From: JACCUZ01 sp038246575
GTDB lineage: Bacteria > Actinomycetota > Actinomycetes > JACCUZ01
NCBI GenBank assembly: GCA_038246575.1
Contig: JBBRVU010000002.1
Span: 1-64,000, forward strand
Direction: 5' to 3'
DNA length: 64,000 bases
The notes under the pieces were generated by a model that did not search any database, was not told the DNA's origin, and saw only the letters and a list, made by a program, of their open reading frames with translations. The translations under genes and the position numbers were made by a program. Below, one piece after another: positions 49,236 to 58,864 of this stretch (the stretch's first letter is position 1; every line of letters starts with the position of its first letter).

Positions 49236-51721
49236 GCACCCGTCCCCGGCCGCGGCCCTCCCGGGTCGGCAGCGACCTGGACGACCTGCTCACCGGTTGG
49301 CTCCTCGGTGCCGTCGCGCTGCTCGGCGCCGCCGGCCTGGGCCTCTGGGCGGCCGGGCAGCTCGCCGCCCTGCTCGTCCACGGCGACTGGCCCGACGTGC
49401 CGCCGGCCGCGGCCTTCGGCATCGCGACGGGGCTGCCCGCCCACCTCACCGACCCCGCGCAGGCGTGGCCGGTCACCGCCCGCGGCCAGGTCCCCGGACC
49501 GGTGGTGCTGTACGGGGTGCTGCTCGTACTGATGGTCGCCTTCGTCACCTCCGGCCTGTTTGCAGTCTCCGCATGGCGCCACCACCACGCCGGAGACGCC
49601 CGTCTCGAACGGGACCGGTCACCGCTCTGGGCCCGGCCCACCCAGATTCGGGCGCTGCTCGTGCGCCACCCCGAACCGGGACGGGTCGTCCTGGGCCGGC
49701 TCGCCCGCCGCAGCCGTTGGCTGGTCGCCGCCGAAGCCCGCCGCTCCGTGCTGGTCGTGGCGCCCACCCAGGCCGGGAAGACCAGCCGCATCGTGGTGCC
49801 CACCGTGCTGCGCTGGACCGGGCCGATGCTGGTCACCTCGGTCAAGGCCGACGTGCTGCGGCTGACCCTCGCCGAACGCCGGCGCCGGGGCCCGGCGTAC
49901 GTGTTCGACCCCACCGGCGCCACCACAAGTGGCGGCGCCGGGCACGGCATCAACCCCGGTGACGGCGAGGGCATCGACCCCGGCAACAGCGACGGCATCG
50001 ACGTGGCGATCCGGGCCGCAGCGGTCAAGTGGTCCCCGCTGCTGGCGTGCACCAGCTATCCCGACGCCGAGCGCACCGCCGCGTGGCTGATCGAGGCCGG
50101 CGGGGATCCGCGCGGGGAGAACGCCACCTTCTGGGAGTCCCTGGCTGCGAAGCTCCTGGCACCTTTGCTCTACGCCGCCGCCGGGACCGGCCGGTCGCTG
50201 CGCCACCTCGCTGCCTGGGTCGACCGGCGCGAGACCACCGAGATCACCGAAGCCCTCAGCTCCCTCGGCGACCTTGATGCTCTCGACGCGTGGGCCGCCA
50301 GCTGCGCGCGCGAGGAACGCCAGCGGGAATCCGTCTACGCCACCACCGAGGTGATCCTGCGCGCCTTCGCCTCGCCGTCGGCGCGCGCCGCCACCGACAT
50401 CACCGACGATGACCGCACCGCCGGCCGGGTCCTCGACGTCGGGCGTCTCCTCACGGAGCACGCCACCCTGTACCTGGTGGCGCCGGCGCACGAGCAGGGC
50501 CGGCTCCGGCCACTGTTCGAGTCCCTGGTGCAGGCCGTGCTGCGGGCCGCACAGGACACCTACGCCCGTACCGGTCGCCCGCTGGACCCGGCGCTGATGG
50601 TGATGCTGGACGAGGCCGCGAACATCGCGCCGCTGCGCCAGCTCGCGACCTACGCCGCCACCGGCGCCGGGCAGGGCATCCAGATCTGCTCCGTGTGGCA
50701 GGACCTCGCCCAGGTCGAGGCCCTCTACGGGCGCCGCGCCGCGACCGTGATCAACGGGCACACCGCGCGGGTCTTCCTCGCCGGCTCCGCCGACCTCACC
50801 ACCCTCGACGCGACCTCCCGCATGATCGGGGACCACCCCACCGATCGCCGGTCCCGCTCGACTGGTCCCGACGGCGGACGCAGCGTCTCCGAGCACACCG
50901 CCGACACCCGGCTCGCGCCGGTGGAGTACCTGCGCCAGCTCCCACCGGACACGGCCGTCGTCCTCTACGGCCGGGCGCCGGTCATCCGGCTCACCACCAC
51001 CCCCTGGTACGCCGACCCTGCTCTGCGCCGCCTGGTCGACCCGATCGCGGCGGCCGAGTCCGACGGAACAGCCAGCACCTCGACTCGCTCGCTGCGGCGG
51101 CGGCACGTCAGGCGATCCGAGGGTGCGACTCGTCGTCCCCAGGGCGACGGGTATCCACAGATCCACAATCAGCCAACCGCAGCCGTAACGGCCGCGTCAG
51201 GCTCGTCACCGGAGAGCCCAGCAGTAGCGCGCGAGCAGACCAGCGAACCAGCCCTGCCCGCCACCGAGGAATGGAGCACCGTCGTGAACCACGTCGCCAC
51301 ATCTGAGCTCACCAGACGCCTCGCCGCAGCGGAGTCACCGTTAGACGTGGTGGCGTTGGCCTGGCAGGCCGCTGACCACGGCGAGACCGTCGCGCTGGCT
51401 CTGTCGCGCACCGGCTCCACCGACGACATCCCGGCCTACCTGACCGCCGCCGATGCCTTCGCCAGCCTCCGCACCGACCTTGACGACCACGTCCACGGCG
51501 CACAAGCGACCCCTGTACCCGCGCTCGACAACTCCCAGCAGTCACCGGATGAGCTGGCGATGGCCGAGACCGCCCTTGCGGAGCTCGCCCGGACCCTCAT
51601 CGTTGCCCTCAGCGACACCGCTCGAGCCTGCGGTGATCCTGACCTGGCGCGCGCCTGCTCCCAAGGCGCCCTCTCCGCCGCCGACGCGGCCGAGGCCACC
51701 ACCCGCACGAGCACCCCGTGA
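49232..51721 (+). CDS. VirD4/TraG-type coupling protein with C-terminal extension
   Basis: The 829-residue protein has two membrane helices (WLLGAVALLGAAGLGLWAAG, VVLYGVLLVLMVAFVTSGLF). The TraG/VirD4 ATPase domain has Walker A VVAPTQAGKTSRIVVPT (about 177-193), Walker B LMVMLDEAANIAPLRQ and GIQICSVWQDLAQVEALYG. It would connect DNA substrates to the secretion channel. After about residue 620 comes a disordered linker and an extra helical region of about 200 residues (SELTRRLAAAESPLDVVALA) not typical of the family. ATG at 49232 overlaps the DnaB-N stop. Confidence 0.88.
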   Translation: MSTRPRPRPSRVGSDLDDLLTGWLLGAVALLGAAGLGLWAAGQLAALLVHGDWPDVPPAAAFGIATGLPAHLTDPAQAWPVTARGQVPGPVVLYGVLLVLMVAFVTSGLFAVSAWRHHHAGDARLERDRSPLWARPTQIRALLVRHPEPGRVVLGRLARRSRWLVAAEARRSVLVVAPTQAGKTSRIVVPTVLRWTGPMLVTSVKADVLRLTLAERRRRGPAYVFDPTGATTSGGAGHGINPGDGEGIDPGNSDGIDVAIRAAAVKWSPLLACTSYPDAERTAAWLIEAGGDPRGENATFWESLAAKLLAPLLYAAAGTGRSLRHLAAWVDRRETTEITEALSSLGDLDALDAWAASCAREERQRESVYATTEVILRAFASPSARAATDITDDDRTAGRVLDVGRLLTEHATLYLVAPAHEQGRLRPLFESLVQAVLRAAQDTYARTGRPLDPALMVMLDEAANIAPLRQLATYAATGAGQGIQICSVWQDLAQVEALYGRRAATVINGHTARVFLAGSADLTTLDATSRMIGDHPTDRRSRSTGPDGGRSVSEHTADTRLAPVEYLRQLPPDTAVVLYGRAPVIRLTTTPWYADPALRRLVDPIAAAESDGTASTSTRSLRRRHVRRSEGATRRPQGDGYPQIHNQPTAAVTAASGSSPESPAVAREQTSEPALPATEEWSTVVNHVATSELTRRLAAAESPLDVVALAWQAADHGETVALALSRTGSTDDIPAYLTAADAFASLRTDLDDHVHGAQATPVPALDNSQQSPDELAMAETALAELARTLIVALSDTARACGDPDLARACSQGALSAADAAEATTRTSTP

Positions 51722-53226
51722 CCACCTTCGGCGAGCTCACCACCCTCGCCGCACGGCACCTCGACGCCGCAAACCGCAGCGACACCGCCAGGCTCACCGA
51801 CGCGGAATCGGTCGCCGCCCTGGCGGCCCTGTCGAAGTGTCTGAGTTCCTGCCAGCTGCTCTGGCGAACCGTCGACCGGCCCGACCGCCGTTTCTGTGAC
51901 CCCGACCCCGCCTGGCAACGCGCCGGAGGGCGACTCGACCGGGGACTGACCGATGCGATCCGCCACCTGCACCGCGCCACACCCACCGCTGCGCGCGATC
52001 CGCAGACGGCCACAGCGGCTCGCCTGCATGCGGCGTCGGTCGCCATCGGAGCCAGCCATGACCTGCTCGCGACGCACAGCGACACCCTGTCCACCGGGCG
52101 GCTGGACCGGACCGGCTTCGCCGCTGTCATCGACAGCCCGGCCGGGCGCCGCGCGCTGGCTAAAGTCATCGTTGCTCACCTCCGGAGACTGACGGCAGTC
52201 GCCGAGCTGGTGGGCGGCAACTCGCAAGTCCAGCGGCCCACCCGTGAGGCGGCTCTGCGGGCCAGTGACGTCCTGCACGAGGCGCAGCGCGCAATCCGCA
52301 CCGCTGGGGTCCTGGTCCGACCCGAGCGTGAGCTCCTGCCCGCGGTACCGCTGCTGTCCCCACTGCGGCTGTCACCGGTGCGGAATGGGGAGCCATCGGA
52401 GGTGTTGCTGCGCGAGGCGATCCGGGGTGCCGAACGGCTCCATCGCGTGGCCCGCGAGGAGGTCCAGACCGGGCACCTCGCCCGATACACCCCCGGGTCG
52501 ATGGCCACCGTCGCGGTGGCCATGTCCACCGCGCAGTTGGCTACCGCGCAGGCGTTCCGGCAGCTCCGAACACGCGCCACGAACCTCGTTGACGAACCGG
52601 CCGGTACCCGGTTTGACGCTCACTTGCAGGAAGCGGCCGATACGGCCGAGCAAGCCGGTCACGCCTGGGCCGAGGTCCGCATCAGATGGCAAGGCATTCG
52701 CGCCGCGAGGGAAGACGGGCCAGCCGACGCGATCCGCCGCGAAGCCACCGACCTCACCACTCGCATCGGCAGGCTCGTCCACACCGACCCGGCATGGCTG
52801 CCGCGACTCGACGCGAACAAGGACCTGCGGCCCGGCGCCGAGTTGGCGCCCGATGCGACCGCGTTCTGGAACCTCCTCGGCGGCCTTAGGCAGCTCAGCG
52901 CACTGGCCGCCGACATCGCCGTAGATCACGTCGACCTCACCCACGCTCTGCAAGCACGCGATCTTCTCCTCGTCAGAACATCCACCCTCCCTGCCGAGTA
53001 CGACATTGCCCGTCCGTGGGCCAGCGCCCCCAGCCGCGTAGTGCAGAAACTCGCGTCCGTCCAGCACCACGCCACCGCGACCACCCGCCTGTCGTGGACG
53101 ACGGCCGTGGCCCTCACGGAGCTGGCGCCCCGTGAGCACCGCGACCTCGCCCGTGTCACGCTCGAGGGACGACGCCTTGCGCCCACCGCCGATATGCGCG
53201 CCGTCGAGAGCGGCCGTTACCGCTGA
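51718..53226 (+). CDS. Large helical protein of unknown function, transfer operon
   Basis: GTG at 51718 overlaps the VirD4-like stop. The 502-residue product is almost entirely alpha-helical, hydrophilic and without signal or membrane segments (LTTLAARHLDAANRSDTARL, GRRALAKVIVAHLRRLTAVA, EQAGHAWAEVRIRWQGIRAA). No enzymatic motif is recognised. Repeated amphipathic helices resemble the C-terminal extension of the VirD4-like protein. As last gene of the operon it may be a substrate-recognition or accessory factor. It is not a recognisable relaxase. Confidence 0.7.
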   Translation: MTTFGELTTLAARHLDAANRSDTARLTDAESVAALAALSKCLSSCQLLWRTVDRPDRRFCDPDPAWQRAGGRLDRGLTDAIRHLHRATPTAARDPQTATAARLHAASVAIGASHDLLATHSDTLSTGRLDRTGFAAVIDSPAGRRALAKVIVAHLRRLTAVAELVGGNSQVQRPTREAALRASDVLHEAQRAIRTAGVLVRPERELLPAVPLLSPLRLSPVRNGEPSEVLLREAIRGAERLHRVAREEVQTGHLARYTPGSMATVAVAMSTAQLATAQAFRQLRTRATNLVDEPAGTRFDAHLQEAADTAEQAGHAWAEVRIRWQGIRAAREDGPADAIRREATDLTTRIGRLVHTDPAWLPRLDANKDLRPGAELAPDATAFWNLLGGLRQLSALAADIAVDHVDLTHALQARDLLLVRTSTLPAEYDIARPWASAPSRVVQKLASVQHHATATTRLSWTTAVALTELAPREHRDLARVTLEGRRLAPTADMRAVESGRYR

Positions 53227-54074
53227 AATTCGCAGACGGCGCCGCCCAAACTCCGCGGGCGGTCCGGGTGGCCGGCGGGGGAACTTTCGATCTTCCGATT
53301 TTCAGTGCCGGTCGAGGGGTCCGGAGGCGTCCATCGACGTAGATCAACAGGGCCCTGACCTGCGGTTTTGCTAAACGATCTTCCGGAGCCGTTCGCCGGA
53401 ATCCGACGCTGTTGTTAGCAAAGTGTTAGCAAGATAGCGGGATCGAGAGAATCTCGTGGTTACTGCCAGTGACACAGAGACGCGTATCGGACGACCGCTT
53501 GCGGTGTCCGCTTAGGTGAGGTTGTTCACATCCTGCTCCTCGACCGGATGGACGAGCCGGACGTCGATCGACATTCGTTGTCCGGGCTGGCGCAGAGGCG
53601 TCGAGTTTGGTCGACAGTCCGCGCTGCATGACTTTGGGTCGCCAACCCCGTGCCGCGGCAAGCCCGTCTTCGCCGTCGTGCGGCCCTTTCGGGATTGGGC
53701 GAGCTCGTCGAGCTCGCACGAAGCACGCAGGCGGCTTCGTCCAAGCAGCCGATGGCGGATGTCGCCGCGACGATAGGGACGCCGTCCTGGGGACGTCCGA
53801 CTTCTCACGAATGTCGCGAAGCCCGATCGGCGAATCGTGCGCGAGCAGGACTGACGGCGACCTCGCGACGCACGCCCAGTCTGTCGCCCCGCCAGGGGCT
53901 CGTGGACGAGCTTCTGCGGTTAGCGGAACCTCCCTTTCCAAGGTGCAAGCCTCAACGTGCCCAGGTCGTCGGCCTATTCGCCGCTCCACCAGTGCCACTT
54001 GCCGTAGCCGTCCGGCCGACGCTCCGGTGGCGGTATGAGTGCTCGGCTCAGGTCGGGCCGCTCCTGGACGCGCG
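53227..54074. other. Gene-poor junction
   Basis: No convincing gene is visible in about 850 bp; the many short frames lack coding character and start signals. The only clear feature is the tandem repeat at 53413-53434. Probably the scar or boundary between the transfer element and the restriction island. Confidence 0.45.
53413..53434. repeat. 11-bp tandem direct repeat
   Basis: TGTTAGCAAAG and TGTTAGCAAGA follow each other directly. Similar TTAGCAA repeats occur at attachment regions of actinobacterial integrases, so this may be a relic attachment or integrase-arm site, although no integrase is present. Confidence 0.4.
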
Positions 54075-54433
54075 TCACCTGGACGGGCGGGGACGAGGCG
54101 TGCGGCGGGGCAGACGTGCCGTCATCGGTCCTGACAGGAGCCGGAGGTTGGTGGCGAGGGGAAAAAACCAGTCCTCGCCGACGAGTGTGACCCCGATAAG
54201 CCGGTTTTCTGTGCGTAGCCGGGTTGGTCAGCCTGACATTCTCGGTACCTGTCGTTGCTCACGACGACAGCACTTGCTTTCGACGAGATGTCCAGGATGA
54301 CGGCATCGCCGGCACCAACGCTTCCAGCCGGTGCGACGATGATCTTGCGGCGCCGAATGTCTTCACGCATCTCGATGGCCTCAACCTTCTCGAGTCGATG
54401 TTCGAGATTGGCGCTGGCCGCCACGTGCGGCAT
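54075..54433 (-). pseudogene. Frame-broken Regnase (Zc3h12a)-like NYN ribonuclease remnant
   Basis: Two reverse-strand frames together match the C-terminal half of Zc3h12a-type ribonucleases. The first reads HRLEKVEAIEMREDIRRRKI, GAGDAVILDISSKASAVVVS and NDRYRE, ending near 54215. The second, one base out of phase, reads RTENRLIGVTLVGEDWFFP and stops at 54075-54077. The order and spacing agree with the family pattern of acidic residue, VVSNDxYR and terminal RL-x5-FV. The N-terminal part with the first catalytic Asp is not found in the preceding sequence. It is probably a truncated, frameshifted relic. Confidence 0.6.
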
Positions 54434-54685
54434 CTGGAAGAATGTTCACAGTCCCGCTCCAACTGCTCTGCGCAGCCAGCAGGACCTCGCTAGCTGAACC
54501 ATCGGCCCCGCACGCAACGCGTGAGGGGCCGACTGCGTGGCTCGGGGCACGATGCGGGCCCACACTGCCTAAGCGCGACAACGCTTTGTCGAGGGTCCGG
54601 CCGCGGCAGGTGCTCGGCTCCTCCTCACTCCCACCATGCGCCGCCAGATCCGGCGAAACCGGGAAATACCCGCAACGACTCGCAC
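54434..54685. other. Spacer upstream of the restriction operon
   Basis: No gene recognised; short overlapping frames only. Confidence 0.3.
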
Positions 54686-54698
54686 TAGCCTGACCGTA
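54686..54698 (+). promoter_or_regulatory. -10 element giving a leaderless restriction-operon transcript
   Basis: TAGCCT (54686-54691) is followed by 6 bases and then the ATG at 54698. In actinobacteria this spacing puts the transcription start at the A of the ATG, so the first gene is translated without a leader. No -35 of good quality is seen. Confidence 0.55.
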
Positions 54699-54898
54699 TG
54701 GCCGAACCTTGGGTGTCTGCTGACGTGATAGCCGAGCACCTCGGCGTCACCAAGGACAGCATCTACACCTGGATCGCGGCGAAAGGCATGCCTGCCCACC
54801 GCGTGGGCCGCCTTTGGAAGTTCAAGGTCACTGAGGTCGACGCCTGGGTCCGCCGGGACGGGGCCGACGAGGCCCCCGGTAGGGGGGTCGGCTCGTGA
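54698..54898 (+). CDS. AlpA/excisionase-type HTH protein
   Basis: The 66-residue protein is one DNA-binding domain of the helix-turn-helix 17 type: PWVSADVIAEHLGVTKDSIY, then TWIAAKGMPAHRVGRLWKFK and VDAWVRRDG. It starts right behind a -10 element, leaderless. Its stop overlaps the next gene's GTG (GTGA). It probably regulates the operon, as such proteins do in front of other restriction or defence operons. Confidence 0.85.
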   Translation: MAEPWVSADVIAEHLGVTKDSIYTWIAAKGMPAHRVGRLWKFKVTEVDAWVRRDGADEAPGRGVGS

Positions 54899-57800
54899 GG
54901 ATCATCGACAACCTCAACGAATTGCTGGGTGACGATCTCAAGACAGAGATCTTGGCCGGCTCCAAGGTGCGCATTGCTGCCTCGACGTTCTCAATTTTCG
55001 CCTTCGAGGCACTTCGCAAGGAGCTGGAGAAGGTCAGCGAGTTGGAGTTCATCTTCACTTCGCCCGCATTCATCACCAGCAACGCCACGGACAAGATCCG
55101 CAAAGAGCGTCGTGAGTTCTTTATCCCGCGGGCCACGGGCGGGGAGTCCAGCCTCTACGGCTCTGAGTTCGAGATCCGGCTTCGCAACAAGCTCACACAG
55201 CGCGCGGTCGCCAAGGAGTGCGCGGACTGGGTGCGCCGCAAGGTCACGTTCCGATCGAACTCCACCGGCAACCCGATGCAGCAGTTTGCCGTCGTCGACG
55301 ACAAGGCGGCCTACATGCCGCTCCAAGGTTTCACGACAGCGGATCTCGGCTACGAGCGCGGCAACGCGGTCTCGAACATGGTCCATCGGATCGATGATGG
55401 GCCGATGACCGCGCAGTACGTCCAGCTTTTCGACCAGATCTGGCACAACCCTGACCAGCTAGACGACGTTACCGAGGCGGTTCGCGATCACATCGCCAGC
55501 GTGTACGCCGAGAACTCGCCGGCCAGGATCTACTTCCTGATCCTCTACAACCTGTTCTCGGAGTTCCTCGACGACATCAACGAAGACGTCCTGCCGAACG
55601 ACCGTACGGGCTATCAGGAGACTCAGGTCTGGCAGAGCCTTTACAACTTCCAGCGCGATGCCGCGACAGGGATCATCAACAAGCTTGAGACCTACAACGG
55701 CTGCATTCTCGCCGATAGCGTGGGCCTCGGTAAGACCTTCACCGCCCTGGCCGTGATCAAGTACTACGAACTACGGAACAAGTCCGTGCTCGTGCTCGCG
55801 CCCAAGAAGCTCTCCGAGAACTGGACCAACTACAACGCGAACTTGACGACCAACATCTTCGCGGCGGATCGGTTCAACTACGACGTGCTCGCGCACACCG
55901 ACCTGTCCCGCACGCGAGGCGAGTCGCTGGGACTACGGCTCGACCGGGTGAACTGGGGCAACTACGACCTGGTCGTCATCGACGAGTCCCACAACTTCCG
56001 CAACGCCGACTACGCAGAGGAGAAGGAGTCGCGCTACCAGCGGCTGATGCGGCAGGTGATTCGCGAGGGTGTGAAGACCAAGGTCCTGATGCTCTCGGCG
56101 ACCCCTGTTAACAACAGGTTCAACGACTTGAAGAACCAGCTCCAGCTCGCCTACGAGGGCGAGTCGGAGAGCCTTGGGCAGCACCTCAACATTTCCACCA
56201 CGGTCGAGAAGGTCTTCAGCGACGCCCAGCGCGTTTTCAACGAATGGTCCAAGCTTCCGCCCGAGGCAAGGACCACGGACCAGATCCTCCAGATGCTCGA
56301 CTTCGACTTCTTCGAGTTGCTCGACGCGGTCACCATCGCCCGCTCAAGGAAACACATCCTGGCGTCCTACGACACCACCGAGATCGGCGCCTTCCCCCAG
56401 CGACTCCCGCCCGAGTCGATCCGCGCACCGTTAGCCGACCTGCCGAATGTGCCGACATTCAACGAGATCTTCGAGCAGCTCCAGGTACTCACGCTGGCGG
56501 TCTATACCCCGCTGGCCTACGTCTTCCCGAGCCGCATCGGCAAGTACGAAGACCTGTACGACGTCAGGGGAGGCACCGCCCGATCCAACCTCGGACAGAG
56601 CGGCCGAGAGCAAGGCCTCAAGAAGCTCATGACGGTCAACCTGCTCAAGCGGCTCGAGAGCTCGGTCGAGGCATTCCGACTAACGCTGGAGAGGATCGAG
56701 AGTGCTGTCGACAAGACTCTCGGACGCCTCGAAACCCACACGGGGTCGCTCACCGACATGGACGTCGACTTGGCCAGCCTGGATGTAGACGACGAGGACG
56801 ACCTCGACGTCGAGGCGCTCTCGTTCGGCGAGAAGATCAAGATCGACCTCAACGACATCGACATCGAGTCCTGGCAGCGCGACCTGTGGCACGACCGCGA
56901 GACCTTGCGTGAGCTGCTCGACGAGATGCACAAGGTCACACCGGCCCACGATGTGAAGCTCCAGACCCTCAAGCGGCTCGTCGAGGACAAGGCCGCCCAC
57001 CCCATCAACGAAGGCAACAAGAAGGCGTTGATCTTCTCGGCGTTCGCCGACACCGCCAACTATCTCTACCGGGAACTTGCGCCGGCGTTAGCATCAGGCG
57101 GCCTGCAGACCGCACTCATCACCGGTGGCGGGCACGCCGCAAGGACGACACTCGGGACCGGCTACGATTTCCAGCAAGTCCTCACGTTGTTCTCGCCGCG
57201 CTCGAAGCAGCGGCATCTGACGATGCCGAAGGAGACAGGCGAGCTGGACGTCCTGATCGGCACCGATGTCATCAGCGAGGGCCAGAACCTCCAGGACTGC
57301 GACTACCTCGTCAACTACGACATCCACTGGAATCCGGTGCGGATCATCCAGCGATTCGGCCGCATCGACCGCATCGGATCGACCAATGGCTACATCCAGC
57401 TGGTGAACTTCTGGCCGGACATCTCGCTCGACGAGTACATCAACCTGAAGGAACGCGTCGAGAGCCGCATGGTCATCGCGGACCTCGCCGGCGTTGGCGA
57501 CGACAACATTCTCGATCCGGCCAGCGCCGACGCGGCCTATCGCAAGGAGCAACTGCGCAAGCTCCAAGATGAGGTCATCGAACTCGAAGACGTGCGGACG
57601 GGCGTCTCCATCACCGACCTCGGCCTCAACGACTTCCGCATGGATCTCCTCGGATACCTCAAGCAGTACGGCGACCTCGCCACCGCGCCGAAGGGTCTCC
57701 ACGCCGTGGTGCCGGCCCAGCCGGAGAAGGGGCTGAAGCCCGGCGCGCTCTTCGCGCTTCGCAACGTCGATGCCACCGACACGAACAACCGTGGCAATCG

Positions 57801-58158
57801 ACTCCACCCCCACTACCTTGTGTACCTCGACGACGACAGCAACGTCATCGCTGACCACACCGAGGTGAAGCACCTGCTCGATGTAGTCCGTGCCGGATGT
57901 CGCCCGTACGACGAGCCGGTCGTCGAGGCGACGCACATCTTCAATGCCGCCACAAGTGAGGGCGCAGAGATGGAGAAGTACTCCGAGCTACTCACCGCAG
58001 CCATCCGCTCCATGATCGACGTGACTGACGAGCGAGATCTCGACAGCCTCTTTACCGACGGCCCCACAACAGCACTCACTCAGGCGATCGGCGGCGTCGA
58101 CGACTTCGAGCTGATTGCCTTCATCGCGGTCGTCAATCCAGTGCCGGGGGTCTCATGA
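54895..58158 (+). CDS. SNF2-family helicase with PLD-like N-terminal domain
   Basis: The 1087-residue protein begins with a phospholipase D-like domain (SKVRIAASTFSIFAFEALRK). The usual catalytic HxK is replaced by QFAVVDDKAAYMPLQG, so nuclease activity is doubtful. The SNF2/RapA-type motor follows: Walker A ADSVGLGKTFTALAV (about 272-286), DESHNFRN (near 362), LSATPVNN, ISEGQNLQDCDYLVNYDIHW (near 790) and QRFGRIDRIGS (near 819). An acidic insert (VDLASLDVDDEDDLDVEALS) lies near 630. It overlaps the DUF4391 gene by ATGA. It is probably a translocase component of the type III system. Confidence 0.88.
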   Translation: MRIIDNLNELLGDDLKTEILAGSKVRIAASTFSIFAFEALRKELEKVSELEFIFTSPAFITSNATDKIRKERREFFIPRATGGESSLYGSEFEIRLRNKLTQRAVAKECADWVRRKVTFRSNSTGNPMQQFAVVDDKAAYMPLQGFTTADLGYERGNAVSNMVHRIDDGPMTAQYVQLFDQIWHNPDQLDDVTEAVRDHIASVYAENSPARIYFLILYNLFSEFLDDINEDVLPNDRTGYQETQVWQSLYNFQRDAATGIINKLETYNGCILADSVGLGKTFTALAVIKYYELRNKSVLVLAPKKLSENWTNYNANLTTNIFAADRFNYDVLAHTDLSRTRGESLGLRLDRVNWGNYDLVVIDESHNFRNADYAEEKESRYQRLMRQVIREGVKTKVLMLSATPVNNRFNDLKNQLQLAYEGESESLGQHLNISTTVEKVFSDAQRVFNEWSKLPPEARTTDQILQMLDFDFFELLDAVTIARSRKHILASYDTTEIGAFPQRLPPESIRAPLADLPNVPTFNEIFEQLQVLTLAVYTPLAYVFPSRIGKYEDLYDVRGGTARSNLGQSGREQGLKKLMTVNLLKRLESSVEAFRLTLERIESAVDKTLGRLETHTGSLTDMDVDLASLDVDDEDDLDVEALSFGEKIKIDLNDIDIESWQRDLWHDRETLRELLDEMHKVTPAHDVKLQTLKRLVEDKAAHPINEGNKKALIFSAFADTANYLYRELAPALASGGLQTALITGGGHAARTTLGTGYDFQQVLTLFSPRSKQRHLTMPKETGELDVLIGTDVISEGQNLQDCDYLVNYDIHWNPVRIIQRFGRIDRIGSTNGYIQLVNFWPDISLDEYINLKERVESRMVIADLAGVGDDNILDPASADAAYRKEQLRKLQDEVIELEDVRTGVSITDLGLNDFRMDLLGYLKQYGDLATAPKGLHAVVPAQPEKGLKPGALFALRNVDATDTNNRGNRLHPHYLVYLDDDSNVIADHTEVKHLLDVVRAGCRPYDEPVVEATHIFNAATSEGAEMEKYSELLTAAIRSMIDVTDERDLDSLFTDGPTTALTQAIGGVDDFELIAFIAVVNPVPGVS

Positions 58159-58856
58159 CGGCATTGCTCTACCGCTGGCCAGCTGGCGCCAAGTTCGGGC
58201 GGGTTGTGCCGAAGAACAGGTTCTACGAGCGTGGGCAGGTGACGAACGTCGTCAAGGAGAAGTTCGTGGGCGAGGTCCAACGGATCACGTGGGCCTTCAA
58301 GCTCGCAGAGTCGACGATCAATTTGCCCGGCACCAAGGCCCTGCCCGAACTGCAGGTGTTTCAGATCGACGCCAAGAGCGACGACGTCAGCGACGTAGTG
58401 CTCACCGCCATCGACAGAGTCGTCAAGAGTCCGATCATCTTCGAGATCACCCGCAGTTCTGCTGACTCCCAGCAAACTCGGATGGTCGCCGCCCACAAGA
58501 CCCTCGGAGGTGGCTCGGCCAGAGTCGGTGCCTACTTCACCACTTCGTGGCAGGGGGAGGATGCCGAGCGCATGCCGCTTCCGACGGCGATCAACCTTCC
58601 GATCCTGTACGCCGCCCTGTTGGAGCCCATGTTGCCCGTAGCGGCGCGCCCGGGTGAAGACCTGTTGGAGGTCACCTCCAGACTGGCGGCGGTGCGACAG
58701 CTACAACGCGAGGTCGGGGCCCTCGAGCGCAAGCTTCGCAACGAGCCACAACTCAACCGGAAGGTGGAGTTGCGTCGCGCCCTGAGGATCAGACAGGCAA
58801 GGCTCGTCGCTCTGACCAGCCAGACGCCCGGCACGATTCCTAGCACTGAGAACTGA
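58155..58856 (+). CDS. DUF4391-like protein
   Basis: The 233-residue protein matches the pattern of DUF4391 proteins encoded between SNF2-type helicase and Mod genes: YRWPAGAKFGRVVPKNRFYE, ITWAFKLAESTINLPGT, VFQIDAKSD, PIIFEITR and GAYFTTSWQGED, with a C-terminal coiled coil (LEVTSRLAAVRQLQREVGAL). Molecular function is unknown. ATG at 58155 overlaps the helicase stop. Confidence 0.72.
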   Translation: MTALLYRWPAGAKFGRVVPKNRFYERGQVTNVVKEKFVGEVQRITWAFKLAESTINLPGTKALPELQVFQIDAKSDDVSDVVLTAIDRVVKSPIIFEITRSSADSQQTRMVAAHKTLGGGSARVGAYFTTSWQGEDAERMPLPTAINLPILYAALLEPMLPVAARPGEDLLEVTSRLAAVRQLQREVGALERKLRNEPQLNRKVELRRALRIRQARLVALTSQTPGTIPSTEN

Positions 58857-58864
58857 GGGATACG

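Noticed and set aside
51718..53226. Relaxase at the end of the transfer operon
   Set aside because: No HUH, MOBF/MOBP/MOBQ His triad or catalytic Tyr pattern is visible in the helical product.
53516..54038. Short frames in both directions after the transfer operon
   Set aside because: Arg/Ser/Pro-rich products, no ribosome sites, no recognisable domain; treated as non-coding.
54215..54235. Programmed frameshift in the Regnase-like remnant
   Set aside because: No slippery heptamer or downstream structure seen, and the N-terminal half with the first catalytic Asp is absent, so decay is simpler.
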